Positions 52,542-60,741 are shown, counted from the first letter of the stretch. The stretch is 64,000 bases of DNA from an uncultured Eubacteriales bacterium (GCA_910583765.1 CAJTYS010000015.1:15100-79099); one strand, 5' to 3'. Numbers and translations are program-made. Notes: generated from the letters alone by a model not told the origin.

Positions 52542-52574
52542 TAAAAACAACCGTATTTTTTTACGGTTGTTTTT
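52542..52574 (+). repeat. Palindrome and right copy of the 23-bp repeat
   Basis: TAAAAACAACCGTA and TACGGTTGTTTTTA pair over 14 bp around a T-loop; the right copy of the direct repeat is 52551-52573. It looks like a terminator hairpin directly before the group II intron end. Confidence 0.8.
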
Positions 52575-52575
52575 A

Positions 52576-52700
52576 GTTCGCCCAGCAAGGGCGAGTTTTA
52601 ACGGGTGAAAGTCTTGAGTGTGCGTAGACAAGGACGAAGCACATAGCTGAACAGCAAGGGTGTCCGCCGTGAGACGGAATCTAAAGGAATATGATCCATT
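52576..52700 (+). mobile_element. Truncated group II intron, 5' end only
   Basis: Starts GTTCGCCCAGC...GGGCGAG (consensus intron start GTGCG) and continues with 'GGTGAAAGTC', 'AGCTGAACAGCAAGGGTGTCC' split as AGCTGAACAGC and AAGGGTGTCC, 'GCCGTGAGACGG' and 'AATCTAAAGGAA', all typical of domain I of bacterial group II introns. No reverse-transcriptase frame and no domain V/VI follow. It starts right behind a stem-loop, the preferred site of group IIC introns. Confidence 0.6.
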
Positions 52701-52815
52701 TCGATCGGCTGAAAACAGCTGATAAAAACGGGTTTCAATCAGAAATGGACTCATGATCTGTTCCGATAATTCCATTGACAAACGGTCGGCATATCGACAT
52801 AATGGAATAAAGGAA

Positions 52816-52944
52816 ATGATAACGCAAATGTACTGGTGCGAGCTAAACGCAGATATTAATTCCGTCGAAGTCGAGCAAGAAATATCCAGTGAACAGGCCT
52901 GGTATTTGCGAGAAAAATATTTAAGAATGAAACGAGGTGAATAA
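52816..52944 (+). CDS. Small unknown protein
   Basis: 42 residues (alternative start at 52828, 38 residues), with 'AAAGGAA' before the ATG. The sequence 'MYWCELNADINSVEVEQEISSEQAWYLREKYLRMKRGE' is amphipathic and charged, with a YLREKYLRMKR helix. Not recognised with certainty. It lies between the intron remnant and the broken oxidoreductase. Confidence 0.4.
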   Translation: MITQMYWCELNADINSVEVEQEISSEQAWYLREKYLRMKRGE

Positions 52945-53059
52945 CCAAGGAACTTCTGGGGCTGGACTTCACGAATTGTAAAACGATATTTCCTGCGTCA
53001 TGGCATATGACAAAACCCCCTCTCTCTGCATATACTAACAGGGATTGGGGGTATTTGAT

Positions 53060-53569
53060 TTGTATAAAGTAGTAGTGATCGGAGGCGGCTGGTCCGGCTG
53101 TGCCGCTGCGGTGGCAGCGAGAAAGGCCGGAGCAGAAGTGGTCCTCCTGGAAAAGACCGACATGCTGCTGGGCCTGGGAAACGTAGGCGGCATCATGCGC
53201 AACAATGGCAGATTCACGGCAGCAGAGGAAAACATTGCTCTGGGTGCCCGCGAACTGTTCGACATCACGGATAAATGCGCCAGACACATTAACGTGGATT
53301 TCCCGGGACATAAGCATGCCAGCCTGTACGATGTGGTGAAAGTGGAGCCGCAGGTGAGAAAGCTGCTCCAGGAAATGGGCGTGGACATCCGCCTCATGAG
53401 CAGGGCCATTGACGTGGAAAAACGGACCGGCGATCCGGTCATCATCGACAAGATCATTTTGGCGGGCGGCGAAGCCATCGAAGGAGACGTGTTCGTGGAA
53501 ACTACTGGGAGCACTGACTCGTATCGTTATACACAAGGAGTTAATTCACCAAGAGGAAAAAATCCATAA
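53060..53569 (+). pseudogene. FAD-dependent oxidoreductase, 3'-truncated by the mobile element
   Basis: Starts at TTG 53060 ('YKVVVIGGGWSGCAAAVAARKAGAEVVLLEKTDMLLG') behind GGGGG. The Rossmann GxGxxG-type loop, 'GNVGGIMRNNGRFTA' and 'FPGHKHASLYDVV' are well kept for about 153 residues up to 'VFVETTGSTD' (about 53520). Relatives continue there with a Cys-rich block and several hundred residues; here 16 unrelated residues follow and the frame ends. The break is the likely left end of the mobile element, with the missing 3' part expected beyond the right window edge. Confidence 0.75.
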
Positions 53570-53739
53570 TAGCTTGAAAACACTGGGTTTTGGGACAACC
53601 CAAGGCAGTGTCTTCGTATTTGTGTAACCAGGTCAATTTGAAAACATCTTCATCTGTCAAAACAGAAAAAATCTAATCGTCAGAGAAAAGGGCGACGATA
53701 AAAAGTAATGCGGAGTGAAGACGGAAAGAGAGGAAATAC

Positions 53740-54537
53740 ATGTGCAAGGTAATTGCGATCGCGAATCAAAAAGGAGGCGTGGCCAAGACCACCACTGCCA
53801 TCTCCATGGGCGCGGGGCTCACAGAGAGAGGCTTTAAAGTCTTATTGGTTGATGTCGATGATAGCGGAAATCCATCGCTGTCAAAGGGATTAGGAATCGC
53901 TGAACCAGAGAAATCTTTGACGGACTTAATGCTATTTCGGATTTTACAACGGGATATTATAGAAGAACTGCAAAGCGTAATTGTCCGACACCAAGAGGGA
54001 ATGGACATCATCCCAGCAGACCATACACTGCCAGGAATCACAGACGCATTAAATGGCGTTCAGGACGAGGGACGAAAACGAGGAATTTTGAGAGAAATTG
54101 TGGATAGAGTAAAGGACGATTACGACTATGTTCTCTTAGACGCGGCACCCGCGCTAAATCTGATGTCCATGAATGTTCTCACTGCTGCTGATGAGGTCAT
54201 CATTACTACGCAGCCTCAAGGCGCTTCTGAAGAAGGGATTTTAGAATTGCTTCAAGTGGCCATGCAGGTGCGGGCGAATATGAATCCGGAACTGATTGTC
54301 AGAGGCCTTCTAATCACTATGCTGGATGTTAGAACCAATTACAATAAGGATAAGGCGATGAAAATGGCAAATGGGTACACAGAGCTGGGCATGAAGGTTT
54401 TTACCACACGAATTCCACGAGCTGTGTCGGCAGAGGAATGCGTAGAAAAACGAATTAGCATTCTAAAGTATGATTCAAAAGGTAAAGTAGCGGCAGCTTA
54501 CAGGCAATTTGTCGAAGAGTATTTAAACGGAAGATAG
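53740..54537 (+). CDS. parA: ParA family partition ATPase
   Basis: 265 residues of the MinD/ParA fold. 'IANQKGGVAKTTTAISMG' is a deviant Walker A with both lysines; 'LLVDVDDSGNPSLSKGLG' has N where many ParA proteins have Q after the Asp; 'YVLLDAAPALNLMSMNVLTAADEVIITTQPQ' is Walker B. It acts with ParB on centromere-like sites to keep the excised element in daughter cells. GAGAGGAAATAC precedes ATG. parB follows after 14 bp. Confidence 0.93.
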   Translation: MCKVIAIANQKGGVAKTTTAISMGAGLTERGFKVLLVDVDDSGNPSLSKGLGIAEPEKSLTDLMLFRILQRDIIEELQSVIVRHQEGMDIIPADHTLPGITDALNGVQDEGRKRGILREIVDRVKDDYDYVLLDAAPALNLMSMNVLTAADEVIITTQPQGASEEGILELLQVAMQVRANMNPELIVRGLLITMLDVRTNYNKDKAMKMANGYTELGMKVFTTRIPRAVSAEECVEKRISILKYDSKGKVAAAYRQFVEEYLNGR

Positions 54538-54551
54538 AAAGGAGGATGAGC

Positions 54552-55508
54552 GTGGAGAACTTGAAAAAAGAATCTCTAATGGCGGGACTGTTTGGAAGCA
54601 CGGATGCCATGCGGGAAGAAGGGATTCAGCCTGGAGAGAAAGTAGCGGTCAATCGATTACATCCTTCTAAACAAAATCACTTTCGAGTGGAGGATGATGA
54701 AGCCATGGAAGAATTAATTGCTAGCATTCAACTGAAGGGTATTCTGGAGCCATTGTTAGTGCGTCCATCCAAAGAGATGGATGGATATGAGATCCTGTCC
54801 GGCCACCGAAGACGCCATGCAGCCATAAAGGCAGGCCTGCAGGTAGTGCCGGCCATCGTGATGGAGGTATCGGATGAAGAACGAGACATTATTCTTGCGG
54901 ATTCCAACCTGCAGAGGCCCCAGATTCGAATCAGCGAAAAGGCTTGGGCCATCCGTCTGAAATATAATGCCATCAAGCGGAAACAGGGGTGCAAAACAGC
55001 CCAAGAAGAAAAAAAGGCACCCGGTGCCCTTTTTAACAGTGCCCAGACAATTGCGGAACAAATGGGAGTCGGGGAACGAACCATCAAGAACTATCTCCGC
55101 CTGACCCATCTCATCCAGCCGCTTTTGGATTTGGTGGATGATGGAACGCTGCCTTTGAAAGCAGGCGTGCAAGTATCCTATTTAGCAGAGCCAGCGCAAT
55201 ATCATGTTTTGAATGTGATGGAGATGGAGAATATCAGGATTAACGAGACGTTGGCCAAAAAACTGCGGACATCTTTGTCTGACACAGCAACTTTAGATGA
55301 TGTGGTTCTATTGCTAAATTTGGGTAAAAGCTCACAGACGCGGCCTGCTAAAAGACTTGGGATCAAAGTGGATCGGGATATTCAACAGACTTATTTTCCC
55401 GAGGATTATAGTGAGCAGGAAATGCAAGATCTATTAATCACATTATTAGATGCGTGGGCTAGAGAACATAACCCGAAGTATCAAAGCGACATCTCGAAAA
55501 CACCATAA
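54552..55508 (+). CDS. parB: ParB/RepB/Spo0J family partition protein
   Basis: 318 residues from GTG 54552, six bases behind AAAGGAGG (an ATG at 54546 is too close). The N-terminal ParB/sulfiredoxin-like domain has 'IQLKGILEPLLVRPSKEMDGYEILSGHRRRHAAIKAGL' and a GxxR-type CTP-binding stretch; a helix-turn-helix follows ('TIAEQMGVGERTIKNYLRLTHL'). It binds a parS-like site not identified here. Its last about 145 bases and the terminator recur at 56633-56872. Confidence 0.93.
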   Translation: MENLKKESLMAGLFGSTDAMREEGIQPGEKVAVNRLHPSKQNHFRVEDDEAMEELIASIQLKGILEPLLVRPSKEMDGYEILSGHRRRHAAIKAGLQVVPAIVMEVSDEERDIILADSNLQRPQIRISEKAWAIRLKYNAIKRKQGCKTAQEEKKAPGALFNSAQTIAEQMGVGERTIKNYLRLTHLIQPLLDLVDDGTLPLKAGVQVSYLAEPAQYHVLNVMEMENIRINETLAKKLRTSLSDTATLDDVVLLLNLGKSSQTRPAKRLGIKVDRDIQQTYFPEDYSEQEMQDLLITLLDAWAREHNPKYQSDISKTP

Positions 55509-55604
55509 CGGCAAAGATTAACAAACAATAAAATATGAAACCTAAAAGAGCAGCTTGATCTTAGAATCAGCTGTTCTTTTTTTAAGAGCATGAACAAAAG
55601 AAAT
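55365..55604 (+). repeat. 240-bp direct repeat, copy 1 (parB 3' end plus terminator)
   Basis: Aligns without gaps to 56633-56872, with scattered substitutions. It includes the end of parB and the terminator at 55548-55583. Confidence 0.9.
55548..55583 (+). terminator. parAB terminator
   Basis: GAGCAGCTTGAT (55548-55559) pairs with ATCAGCTGTTC (55566-55576) with one bulge; T7 follows. Confidence 0.8.
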
Positions 55605-55709
55605 GAATAGGATTGATGGCGGTTTCCCTTTTTCGGGAAGTATTCAAGAAGTTATCAAGTTGCGAGTATAATCGAAGTAGTCAGTTTGTGAATTTTTATG
55701 GGCATCCGT

Positions 55710-55746
55710 ATATTGTATTGCAATTGGCTATACAATATGCTATGAT
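55710..55746 (+). promoter_or_regulatory. Toxin-antitoxin promoter with operator palindrome
   Basis: TTGCAA (55718-55723), 17 bp, TATGAT (55741-55746). Perfect arms ATATTGTAT (55710-55718) and ATACAATAT (55730-55738) lie on the -35 and spacer, as expected for autorepression by an antitoxin or toxin-antitoxin complex. Confidence 0.75.
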
Positions 55747-55772
55747 CAATAACAGAAAGGAAGGTGCATATT

Positions 55773-56069
55773 ATGGCGACAAAAAGCGCGAATGTAACGG
55801 CTCGTGTGCAGCCTGAAATTAAACGGCAGGCGGAGGCGGTTTTAGATAAAATTGGACTGCCTGTTTCCGTCTTGATTGATACTTTATACAGACAAATTAT
55901 TATGACGGGTGGCGTTCCGTATTCCTTAACAGTTCCGACTCTGCCTACAAGAGATAGTATGACAGATGAACAATTTAACATAATGATGGAAAAAGGATAT
56001 CAACAGGCAAAGACGGGCGAAGGACTTTCTGTTGACCAAGCCTTTACTAAAATTCGTGAGGGTATTTAA
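55773..56069 (+). CDS. RelB/DinJ family antitoxin
   Basis: 98 residues from ATG 55773 (AGGAAGG upstream). The N-terminus is a ribbon-helix-helix of the DinJ type ('ANVTARVQPEIKRQAEAVLDKIGLPVSVLIDTLYRQIIMTGGVPY'); the C-terminal half should wrap the toxin. It probably represses the promoter at 55710-55746. The toxin gene starts two bases after its stop codon. Confidence 0.9.
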   Translation: MATKSANVTARVQPEIKRQAEAVLDKIGLPVSVLIDTLYRQIIMTGGVPYSLTVPTLPTRDSMTDEQFNIMMEKGYQQAKTGEGLSVDQAFTKIREGI

Positions 56070-56071
56070 GC

Positions 56072-56410
56072 ATGCGGTACGAAGTTAAGCTGACCGCACA
56101 GGCAATCGAGCAGATAGAAGAAATCGCACAGTATATTTCCAAAGTTCTGTTAGTGCCGGAAACTGCGCAGAAATGGGCAGATACTCTACAATGTGAAATT
56201 GCGAAGCTGGATTCTATGCCATCACGATACCCTCTTACGGAGGAAGAACCATGGCAAATGAAAGGGATTCATAAAATGCCCTTTAAAAACTTTCTTGTCT
56301 ATTATTGGATTGATGAGGATAAGGAAGTTGTGTGGGTTACAGCAGTGATTTATGGGCGGAGAGACCAGAGCGCAGCTCTGGTGGATATGTCGCTTAGTGA
56401 TAAAGAATAG
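56072..56410 (+). CDS. RelE/ParE family toxin
   Basis: 112 residues: 'YEVKLTAQAIEQIEEIAQYISKVL', 'PSRYPLTEEEPWQMKGIHKMPFKNFLVYYWIDEDKEVVWVTAVIYGRRDQ' match the ParE/RelE fold with the typical C-terminal 'VIYGRRD'. Whether it cuts mRNA (RelE) or poisons gyrase (ParE) cannot be told; the sequence looks more ParE-like. With the antitoxin it would help to keep the element. The pair lies between parB and a decayed parB copy. Confidence 0.9.
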   Translation: MRYEVKLTAQAIEQIEEIAQYISKVLLVPETAQKWADTLQCEIAKLDSMPSRYPLTEEEPWQMKGIHKMPFKNFLVYYWIDEDKEVVWVTAVIYGRRDQSAALVDMSLSDKE

Positions 56411-56577
56411 ACATGATAACGAGTTGGCAAACTCTATGAAAGAATCCACCGTATTTACAGGAATCACTCTTGTTGAGAAGAAGAATCATGCTGAAATTAG
56501 TGATTCGCTATTTGTGGGATGTTCCATTTACGGAGAATACAGTAATGTTTTTAGCTAATTGCAACACACAAAAATAA

Positions 56578-56776
56578 TAGGAGAAAAAAGGACACCCAGT
56601 GGCCTTTTTCCAGTGCGGAGAGTATCGCCGAAAAAGTGGACCGGGATATCCAACAGACTTATTTTCCCAAGGATTATAGTGAGCGAGAAACGCAGGAGCT
56701 ATTCATCACATTATTAGACATGTGGGCTAGAGAACATAACCGGAAGTATCAAAGCGACATCTCGAAAACGCCATAA
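56578..56776 (+). pseudogene. Second parB copy, internally deleted
   Basis: 56578-56632 resembles the parB region around 55007-55065 (AAAAAAGG-CACCC-GTG-CCTTTTT pattern), then the sequence jumps to the equivalent of 55365 and follows parB to its stop codon ('VDRDIQQTYFPKDYSERETQELFITLLDMWAREHNRKYQSDISKTP'). About 300 bp of the middle are missing and no start is available. The part after the deletion is still in frame, with diverged bases. Confidence 0.85.
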
Positions 56777-56872
56777 CGAGAAAGATTAACAAACAATAAA
56801 ATATGAAACCTAAAAGAACAGCTTGATCTTAGAATCAGCTGTTCTTTTTGTAAGAGCATGAACAAAAGAAAC
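56633..56872 (+). repeat. 240-bp direct repeat, copy 2
   Basis: Counterpart of 55365-55604, including a second terminator at 56816-56849. The two copies bracket the toxin-antitoxin cassette. Confidence 0.9.
56816..56849 (+). terminator. Duplicate of the parAB terminator
   Basis: GAACAGCTTGAT and ATCAGCTGTTC arms, followed by T5. Confidence 0.75.
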
Positions 56873-56882
56873 GAGGTCAAAC

Positions 56883-57743
56883 ATGGAAAATAAAATGAAT
56901 TACACGGAATTCAAAGAACAAATCATGGACGAATTGGCAGCCATGCCGTATTTGGAAGGAAAACCGCGGAACAGGGAGGTTCTCAAACCCAATCGACAGG
57001 TGATGACGGGACTTTACCTGGATTGCAAAGACAGAACGCCCAGGCCAATGGCCTATCTGGAAGAAATGTACCAGGAATATTTGGAACACGGAGATTTCGA
57101 TAAAACATTGAGGCTGGCCGCATGGACGATTTCGCAAGAGTATCCATCGAGGGAACTTCAGCAGTTGGACTTCGCCAATTGCCAAGATCAATTGATCTGC
57201 GAACTAGTGGGAATCAAACAAAATAAGGAGTTGCTTGAACAAATTCCCCATGTGCGCCAAAACGACATGGCGGTGATTTTCCGAATTTTGCTGTACACGG
57301 AAGATGAGGGGCGCGCCACATGTTTAGTGAACGAGGAGATACAGAAAGAGCTAAGGATGACGAAAGAAGCGTTGTATGAAAAGGCCATGGAAAACACGGC
57401 CCGCCTTTTACCAGTGGTGGTAATGGAACTCGCTCCCAATCTCACGATATTGAGCAACAAGGACCTGTTGCGTGGAGCCGTCTGCATGTTGTATCCAGGC
57501 GCGCTGGAGAAAATAGCGGAAGAGAAAGGGGTTGATTTGTACATACTCCCCAGCTCTATCCATGAAACTCTGGCCGTGCCCGATGACGGGGAGCTGACTG
57601 CGGCCGATCTTCAAACGATGATCCGAGAAGCGAACCGGACATGCGTGGATCCTGACGAAATCCTCACGGACAGCGTGTATCGCTACAGCAGGGAAGACGG
57701 CATCATCCATCGCTGCAAAGAAGCACCGCAAAGAGTGCGGTAA
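56883..57743 (+). CDS. DUF5688 family protein
   Basis: 286 residues resembling DUF5688, an uncharacterised family frequent in clostridial integrative elements. N-terminal helices ('MNYTEFKEQIMDEL') are followed by an alpha/beta part with 'LLPVVVMELAPNLTILSNKDLLRGAVCMLYPGALEKIAEEKGVDLYILPSSIHETLAVPD'. No membrane segment. Function unknown. The sortase gene follows after 21 bp behind AAAGGAGG. Confidence 0.75.
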   Translation: MENKMNYTEFKEQIMDELAAMPYLEGKPRNREVLKPNRQVMTGLYLDCKDRTPRPMAYLEEMYQEYLEHGDFDKTLRLAAWTISQEYPSRELQQLDFANCQDQLICELVGIKQNKELLEQIPHVRQNDMAVIFRILLYTEDEGRATCLVNEEIQKELRMTKEALYEKAMENTARLLPVVVMELAPNLTILSNKDLLRGAVCMLYPGALEKIAEEKGVDLYILPSSIHETLAVPDDGELTAADLQTMIREANRTCVDPDEILTDSVYRYSREDGIIHRCKEAPQRVR

Positions 57744-57764
57744 AGGACAAAGGAGGCGCTAATC

Positions 57765-59081
57765 ATGAAAACAGTCGAGAAAATCATGCTGTGCTTTTTG
57801 GCGGCGATCTTTTTAGCGTCCGCTGGGACTTTGGCTTGGTACACACTGCGGGCATACACGGCGCAAAGCCACATGGAAGCTTTGGCTGCGAGGAAAGCGG
57901 GAGAAACAACCAAAGACCTGAAGACAAGGAAAGACACCATCAAGGGAACGTACAAAGACTTGTGGAAGGAAAACGAAGACTTGATCGGGTGGATCGAAAT
58001 CAAAGGAACCCACATCGACTATCCGGTCATGCAATCCAAAGAAGCCCCGGAATTTTACTTAACGCATGATTTCAAAAAAGAGCGCGAAGCAGCGGGAACG
58101 CCTTTCATGGATGCGAGCAGCGACATTTCCCTTCCCACTCAAAACTGGCTGCTTTACGGGCATAACATGCGGTCAGGCATCATGTTCCATGACCTTTTGA
58201 AATATGCGGACAAAGATTTTTACGAGGCCCACAAGACGCTGCGCTTTGACACGATCCATCCCGGTCAGGGGCACGAGTATGAAATCATGGCCGCTTTTTA
58301 CACCAGCGTTGACGCACCGAGTTTTCGATATTTTGAATACGCGGGGATGGTCACGAAAGACGATTATGAGACTTACGTAGAAAACGTGAAAGAACTGTCG
58401 GAGTATGAAACCAACGCAACCGCCCAATATGGAGAACAGCTGCTTACCTTGTCCACGTGCAGTTACCATGTGCCTGGCAGGAACGGGCGGTTCGTGGTGG
58501 TGGCCAAGCAGGTGAAAAACACAGCAAAGGAGGGATTTGGATATCATGGAACAACGAATGATTTTTACATAAAATTGTGTGAAGAAGAGAGACTCATTCG
58601 GTTTGAAAAAGGCCTTTACTATGTTCCGCGGCAGACCGTATTCGGACTCAGCGTCCTGAATCCCGCAAAAGTGATTGAGAAAAAATATGTGCGATCAGGA
58701 GAAAATGTTTTCGGCTATTATTCCGGGCTGTTTTTCATGAACCAGATCGGTTTGTCGAATCAGACACCGAACGTGATTGAAATATTCACCAATCATGAAT
58801 CCGCAAAGGTCCGTGATGTCAATGTGGGCAGCCAGAAGATAAGGCTTCGCAAAGCGAGAACGGAAATCACGAAGGATAACGTCGCAGTATTGCGTTTTTT
58901 GGAACTCATGAACACGATCGAACCGGACGCGGTAGATGGCACAACCCGGCAAAGACTCATCAATTACATCAACGAAAGCGGCATCAGGAGAGCGGACATC
59001 TCCATGTACGCCCCTGTTTTTCCTGACAGAGCCATGAGAGCGATGATTGAAAGCGAGGTGATATACAGTGTCGCACAATGA
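57765..59081 (+). CDS. Class B sortase fused to an AbiEi-like (DUF6088) domain
   Basis: 438 residues. Residues 1-30 form a membrane anchor; about 60-262 are a class B sortase ('WIEIKGTHIDYPVMQSKEAPEFYLTHDF', catalytic His in 'LLYGHNM', catalytic Cys in 'LLTLSTCSYHVPGRNGRFVVVAK' with its Arg). About 272-438 resemble the C-terminal part of AbiEi/DUF6088 antitoxins ('RFEKGLYYVPRQTVFG', 'FGYYSGLFFMNQIGLSNQTPNVIEIFTNHESAKVRDVNVGSQKIRLR'). A buried AAAGGAGGG (58526-58534) and an out-of-frame ATG (58546) at the join suggest that two genes were merged by deletion. Confidence 0.7.
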   Translation: MKTVEKIMLCFLAAIFLASAGTLAWYTLRAYTAQSHMEALAARKAGETTKDLKTRKDTIKGTYKDLWKENEDLIGWIEIKGTHIDYPVMQSKEAPEFYLTHDFKKEREAAGTPFMDASSDISLPTQNWLLYGHNMRSGIMFHDLLKYADKDFYEAHKTLRFDTIHPGQGHEYEIMAAFYTSVDAPSFRYFEYAGMVTKDDYETYVENVKELSEYETNATAQYGEQLLTLSTCSYHVPGRNGRFVVVAKQVKNTAKEGFGYHGTTNDFYIKLCEEERLIRFEKGLYYVPRQTVFGLSVLNPAKVIEKKYVRSGENVFGYYSGLFFMNQIGLSNQTPNVIEIFTNHESAKVRDVNVGSQKIRLRKARTEITKDNVAVLRFLELMNTIEPDAVDGTTRQRLINYINESGIRRADISMYAPVFPDRAMRAMIESEVIYSVAQ

Positions 59082-59166
59082 TCCGAAAGGGTAGCGACAT
59101 CTTCTTGAGACAATTTGTTCCGCAGGCGTAAAGCCTTCAGATTAGCGCCTATGGAAACGTCTTGAT
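59068..59166 (+). pseudogene. Possible remnant of an AbiEii-type toxin start
   Basis: A GTG at 59068 overlaps the end of the fused gene. Its frame reads SHNDPKG-stop-RHLLETICSAGVKPSD-stop, similar in style to the start of AbiEii nucleotidyltransferase toxins, but is broken by stops. Weak evidence. The remaining gap to 59374 is non-coding and AT-rich. Confidence 0.25.
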
Positions 59167-59374
59167 TGATAACAGATGATCTTGTTTGAGAAGCACGAAA
59201 TCCGATGCGACTCTAACCCAACTCCTATTTCCGCATGTTTATTATTAAATTTTTTTATGGAATGATCTCGTTCCGCTTTTACAGTTTTTTTGTAGTAAAA
59301 TGAACAGTGGAATAAATCCGTTCTAAAAAAGTTTAGAATAAGAAAATGGTGATGTTTTTCAAAGGAGTGGGAAC

Positions 59375-59686
59375 ATGAAGAAGATGGGAAAAGGGGACAA
59401 GCAGACGATCCGCCTGCTAAAGTGGATCAAAGAGTATCCCGGGTGGTGGCAATTGATTTGCACGCCCAATGACGAGCACATGAACGCCAAGATGATGCGC
59501 GCGCTGATCGGGCATCTGGCAAGAGCGCAGTTATATGAGATCATATTTGTGCTGTTGATGGTGCACAGGAAAGAAAGCTGCGTGAGGGATTTGTCCGGCG
59601 TCATGCTGCTGGACATGATAACGGAGGGTTGGAAAGGAAAAGACGGCGAACGGATCATAGAGGACATGTTGGAATATTTCAAATAA
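59375..59686 (+). CDS. Unknown small protein
   Basis: 103 residues, basic N-terminus ('MKKMGKGDKQTIRLLKWIKEYPGWWQLI'), helical, with one moderately hydrophobic helix ('LYEIIFVLLMVH'). Not recognised. AAAGGAGTGGGAAC precedes ATG. It ends before the terminator at 59714-59741, so it is probably a unit of its own in the element. Confidence 0.6.
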   Translation: MKKMGKGDKQTIRLLKWIKEYPGWWQLICTPNDEHMNAKMMRALIGHLARAQLYEIIFVLLMVHRKESCVRDLSGVMLLDMITEGWKGKDGERIIEDMLEYFK

Positions 59687-59713
59687 GAAAAGATAAATAA
59701 AAGGGCAGGAAGG

Positions 59714-59741
59714 GCAACCGCGATGAGCACGGTTGCTTTTT
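59714..59741 (+). terminator. Terminator
   Basis: GCAACCG (preceded by G; 59714-59720) and CGGTTGC (59730-59736), then T5. Confidence 0.8.
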
Positions 59742-59763
59742 CAATTGGGAAGAAGGTGAAAAC

Positions 59764-60741
59764 ATGCTGGAACAATTGAACATGAAAGGCCTAAGCAAAA
59801 TCGAAGTGGCCATCGAGCGACTGCGAATGTTCGAGCCGGAAGCGGGATACTATTTGGCTTTCAGCGGCGGAAAGGACAGCGTGGTCATCAAAGCGCTGGC
59901 TGACATGGCCAAGGTCAAATACGACGCGCATTACAACGTCACCAGCGTCGATCCGCCGGAATTGGTGCGGTTCATCGAAGAGCTAGGATTTTGGCACCAA
60001 CTTGAAAAACGCGACACCGTCAGCTCGGTGTGCGAGAAATTTAGAATACAAGAGAACCGGCTGCGAAGAAAAAACAAGACGCTGCTGAAAGAGGGAAGCA
60101 TGGGTTTTCATGGAAAAGGGCAGGCGGCGAAAATCTGGATACCGGAAATCAACTTTGAAATACCGCGCTACAAAGACGGGCGGCAGATCACCATGTGGAA
60201 CTTGATACCACGCAAGAAAATGCCGCCGACTCGAATCGCCAGGTATTGCTGCGAACAGCTCAAGGAAGGCGGCGGGAAAGGCAGATTCGTCATAACCGGA
60301 GTCAGGTGGGCCGAATCTGCCAGGAGGAGAGCCAGTCGAGCTGGGCTGGAAGTCAACCACGGGAGCGGAAAACAGCGGCGGGAGGCCTTTGACCCGGACA
60401 ATCCGGACAATGCGCAGATCGTCAGGTTTTGTCCGACAAAAGGAAAGCACGTGTTGAATCCCATCATTGATTGGTCCAATGAAGACGTGTGGGAATTCAT
60501 CCATAGATTCAAGGTGCCATATTGCGTCCTTTACGACCAAGGGCACACCCGGTTAGGCTGCGTTGGCTGCCCCATGAACCACAAAGCGGCACAAGAGCTG
60601 GAGCGATACCCAAAATTCAAGAGAGCGTATTTGAAAGCTTTTGAGAAGATGCTAGAAAACCTGGGCAAAGAAAGCTCGGAAAGAACCACGACCAAGTGGA
60701 ACAGCCCTCAAGACGTGATGGATTGGTGGCTGAGCGGTTGA
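59764..60741 (+). CDS. PAPS reductase-family PP-loop protein (mobile-element type)
   Basis: 325 residues. The ATP PP-loop 'LAFSGGKDSVVIKAL' (SGGKDS at 34-39), 'YNVTSVDPPELVRFI', 'ITGVRWAESARRRASRAG' and 'NPIIDWSNEDVWEFIHRFKVPYCVLYDQGHTRLGCVGCPMNHKAA' are those of the phosphoadenosine phosphosulfate reductase superfamily as found in phages and mobile elements. CxxC near residue 265 and further Cys ('YCCEQL') may hold an iron-sulfur cluster. Related to DndC of DNA phosphorothioation by fold, but no dnd neighbours are seen, so substrate and role are open. Confidence 0.85.
   Translation: MLEQLNMKGLSKIEVAIERLRMFEPEAGYYLAFSGGKDSVVIKALADMAKVKYDAHYNVTSVDPPELVRFIEELGFWHQLEKRDTVSSVCEKFRIQENRLRRKNKTLLKEGSMGFHGKGQAAKIWIPEINFEIPRYKDGRQITMWNLIPRKKMPPTRIARYCCEQLKEGGGKGRFVITGVRWAESARRRASRAGLEVNHGSGKQRREAFDPDNPDNAQIVRFCPTKGKHVLNPIIDWSNEDVWEFIHRFKVPYCVLYDQGHTRLGCVGCPMNHKAAQELERYPKFKRAYLKAFEKMLENLGKESSERTTTKWNSPQDVMDWWLSG

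Noticed and set aside
59764..60741. DndC of a DNA phosphorothioation system
   Set aside because: No dndA, B, D or E-like genes around it; only the superfamily can be supported.
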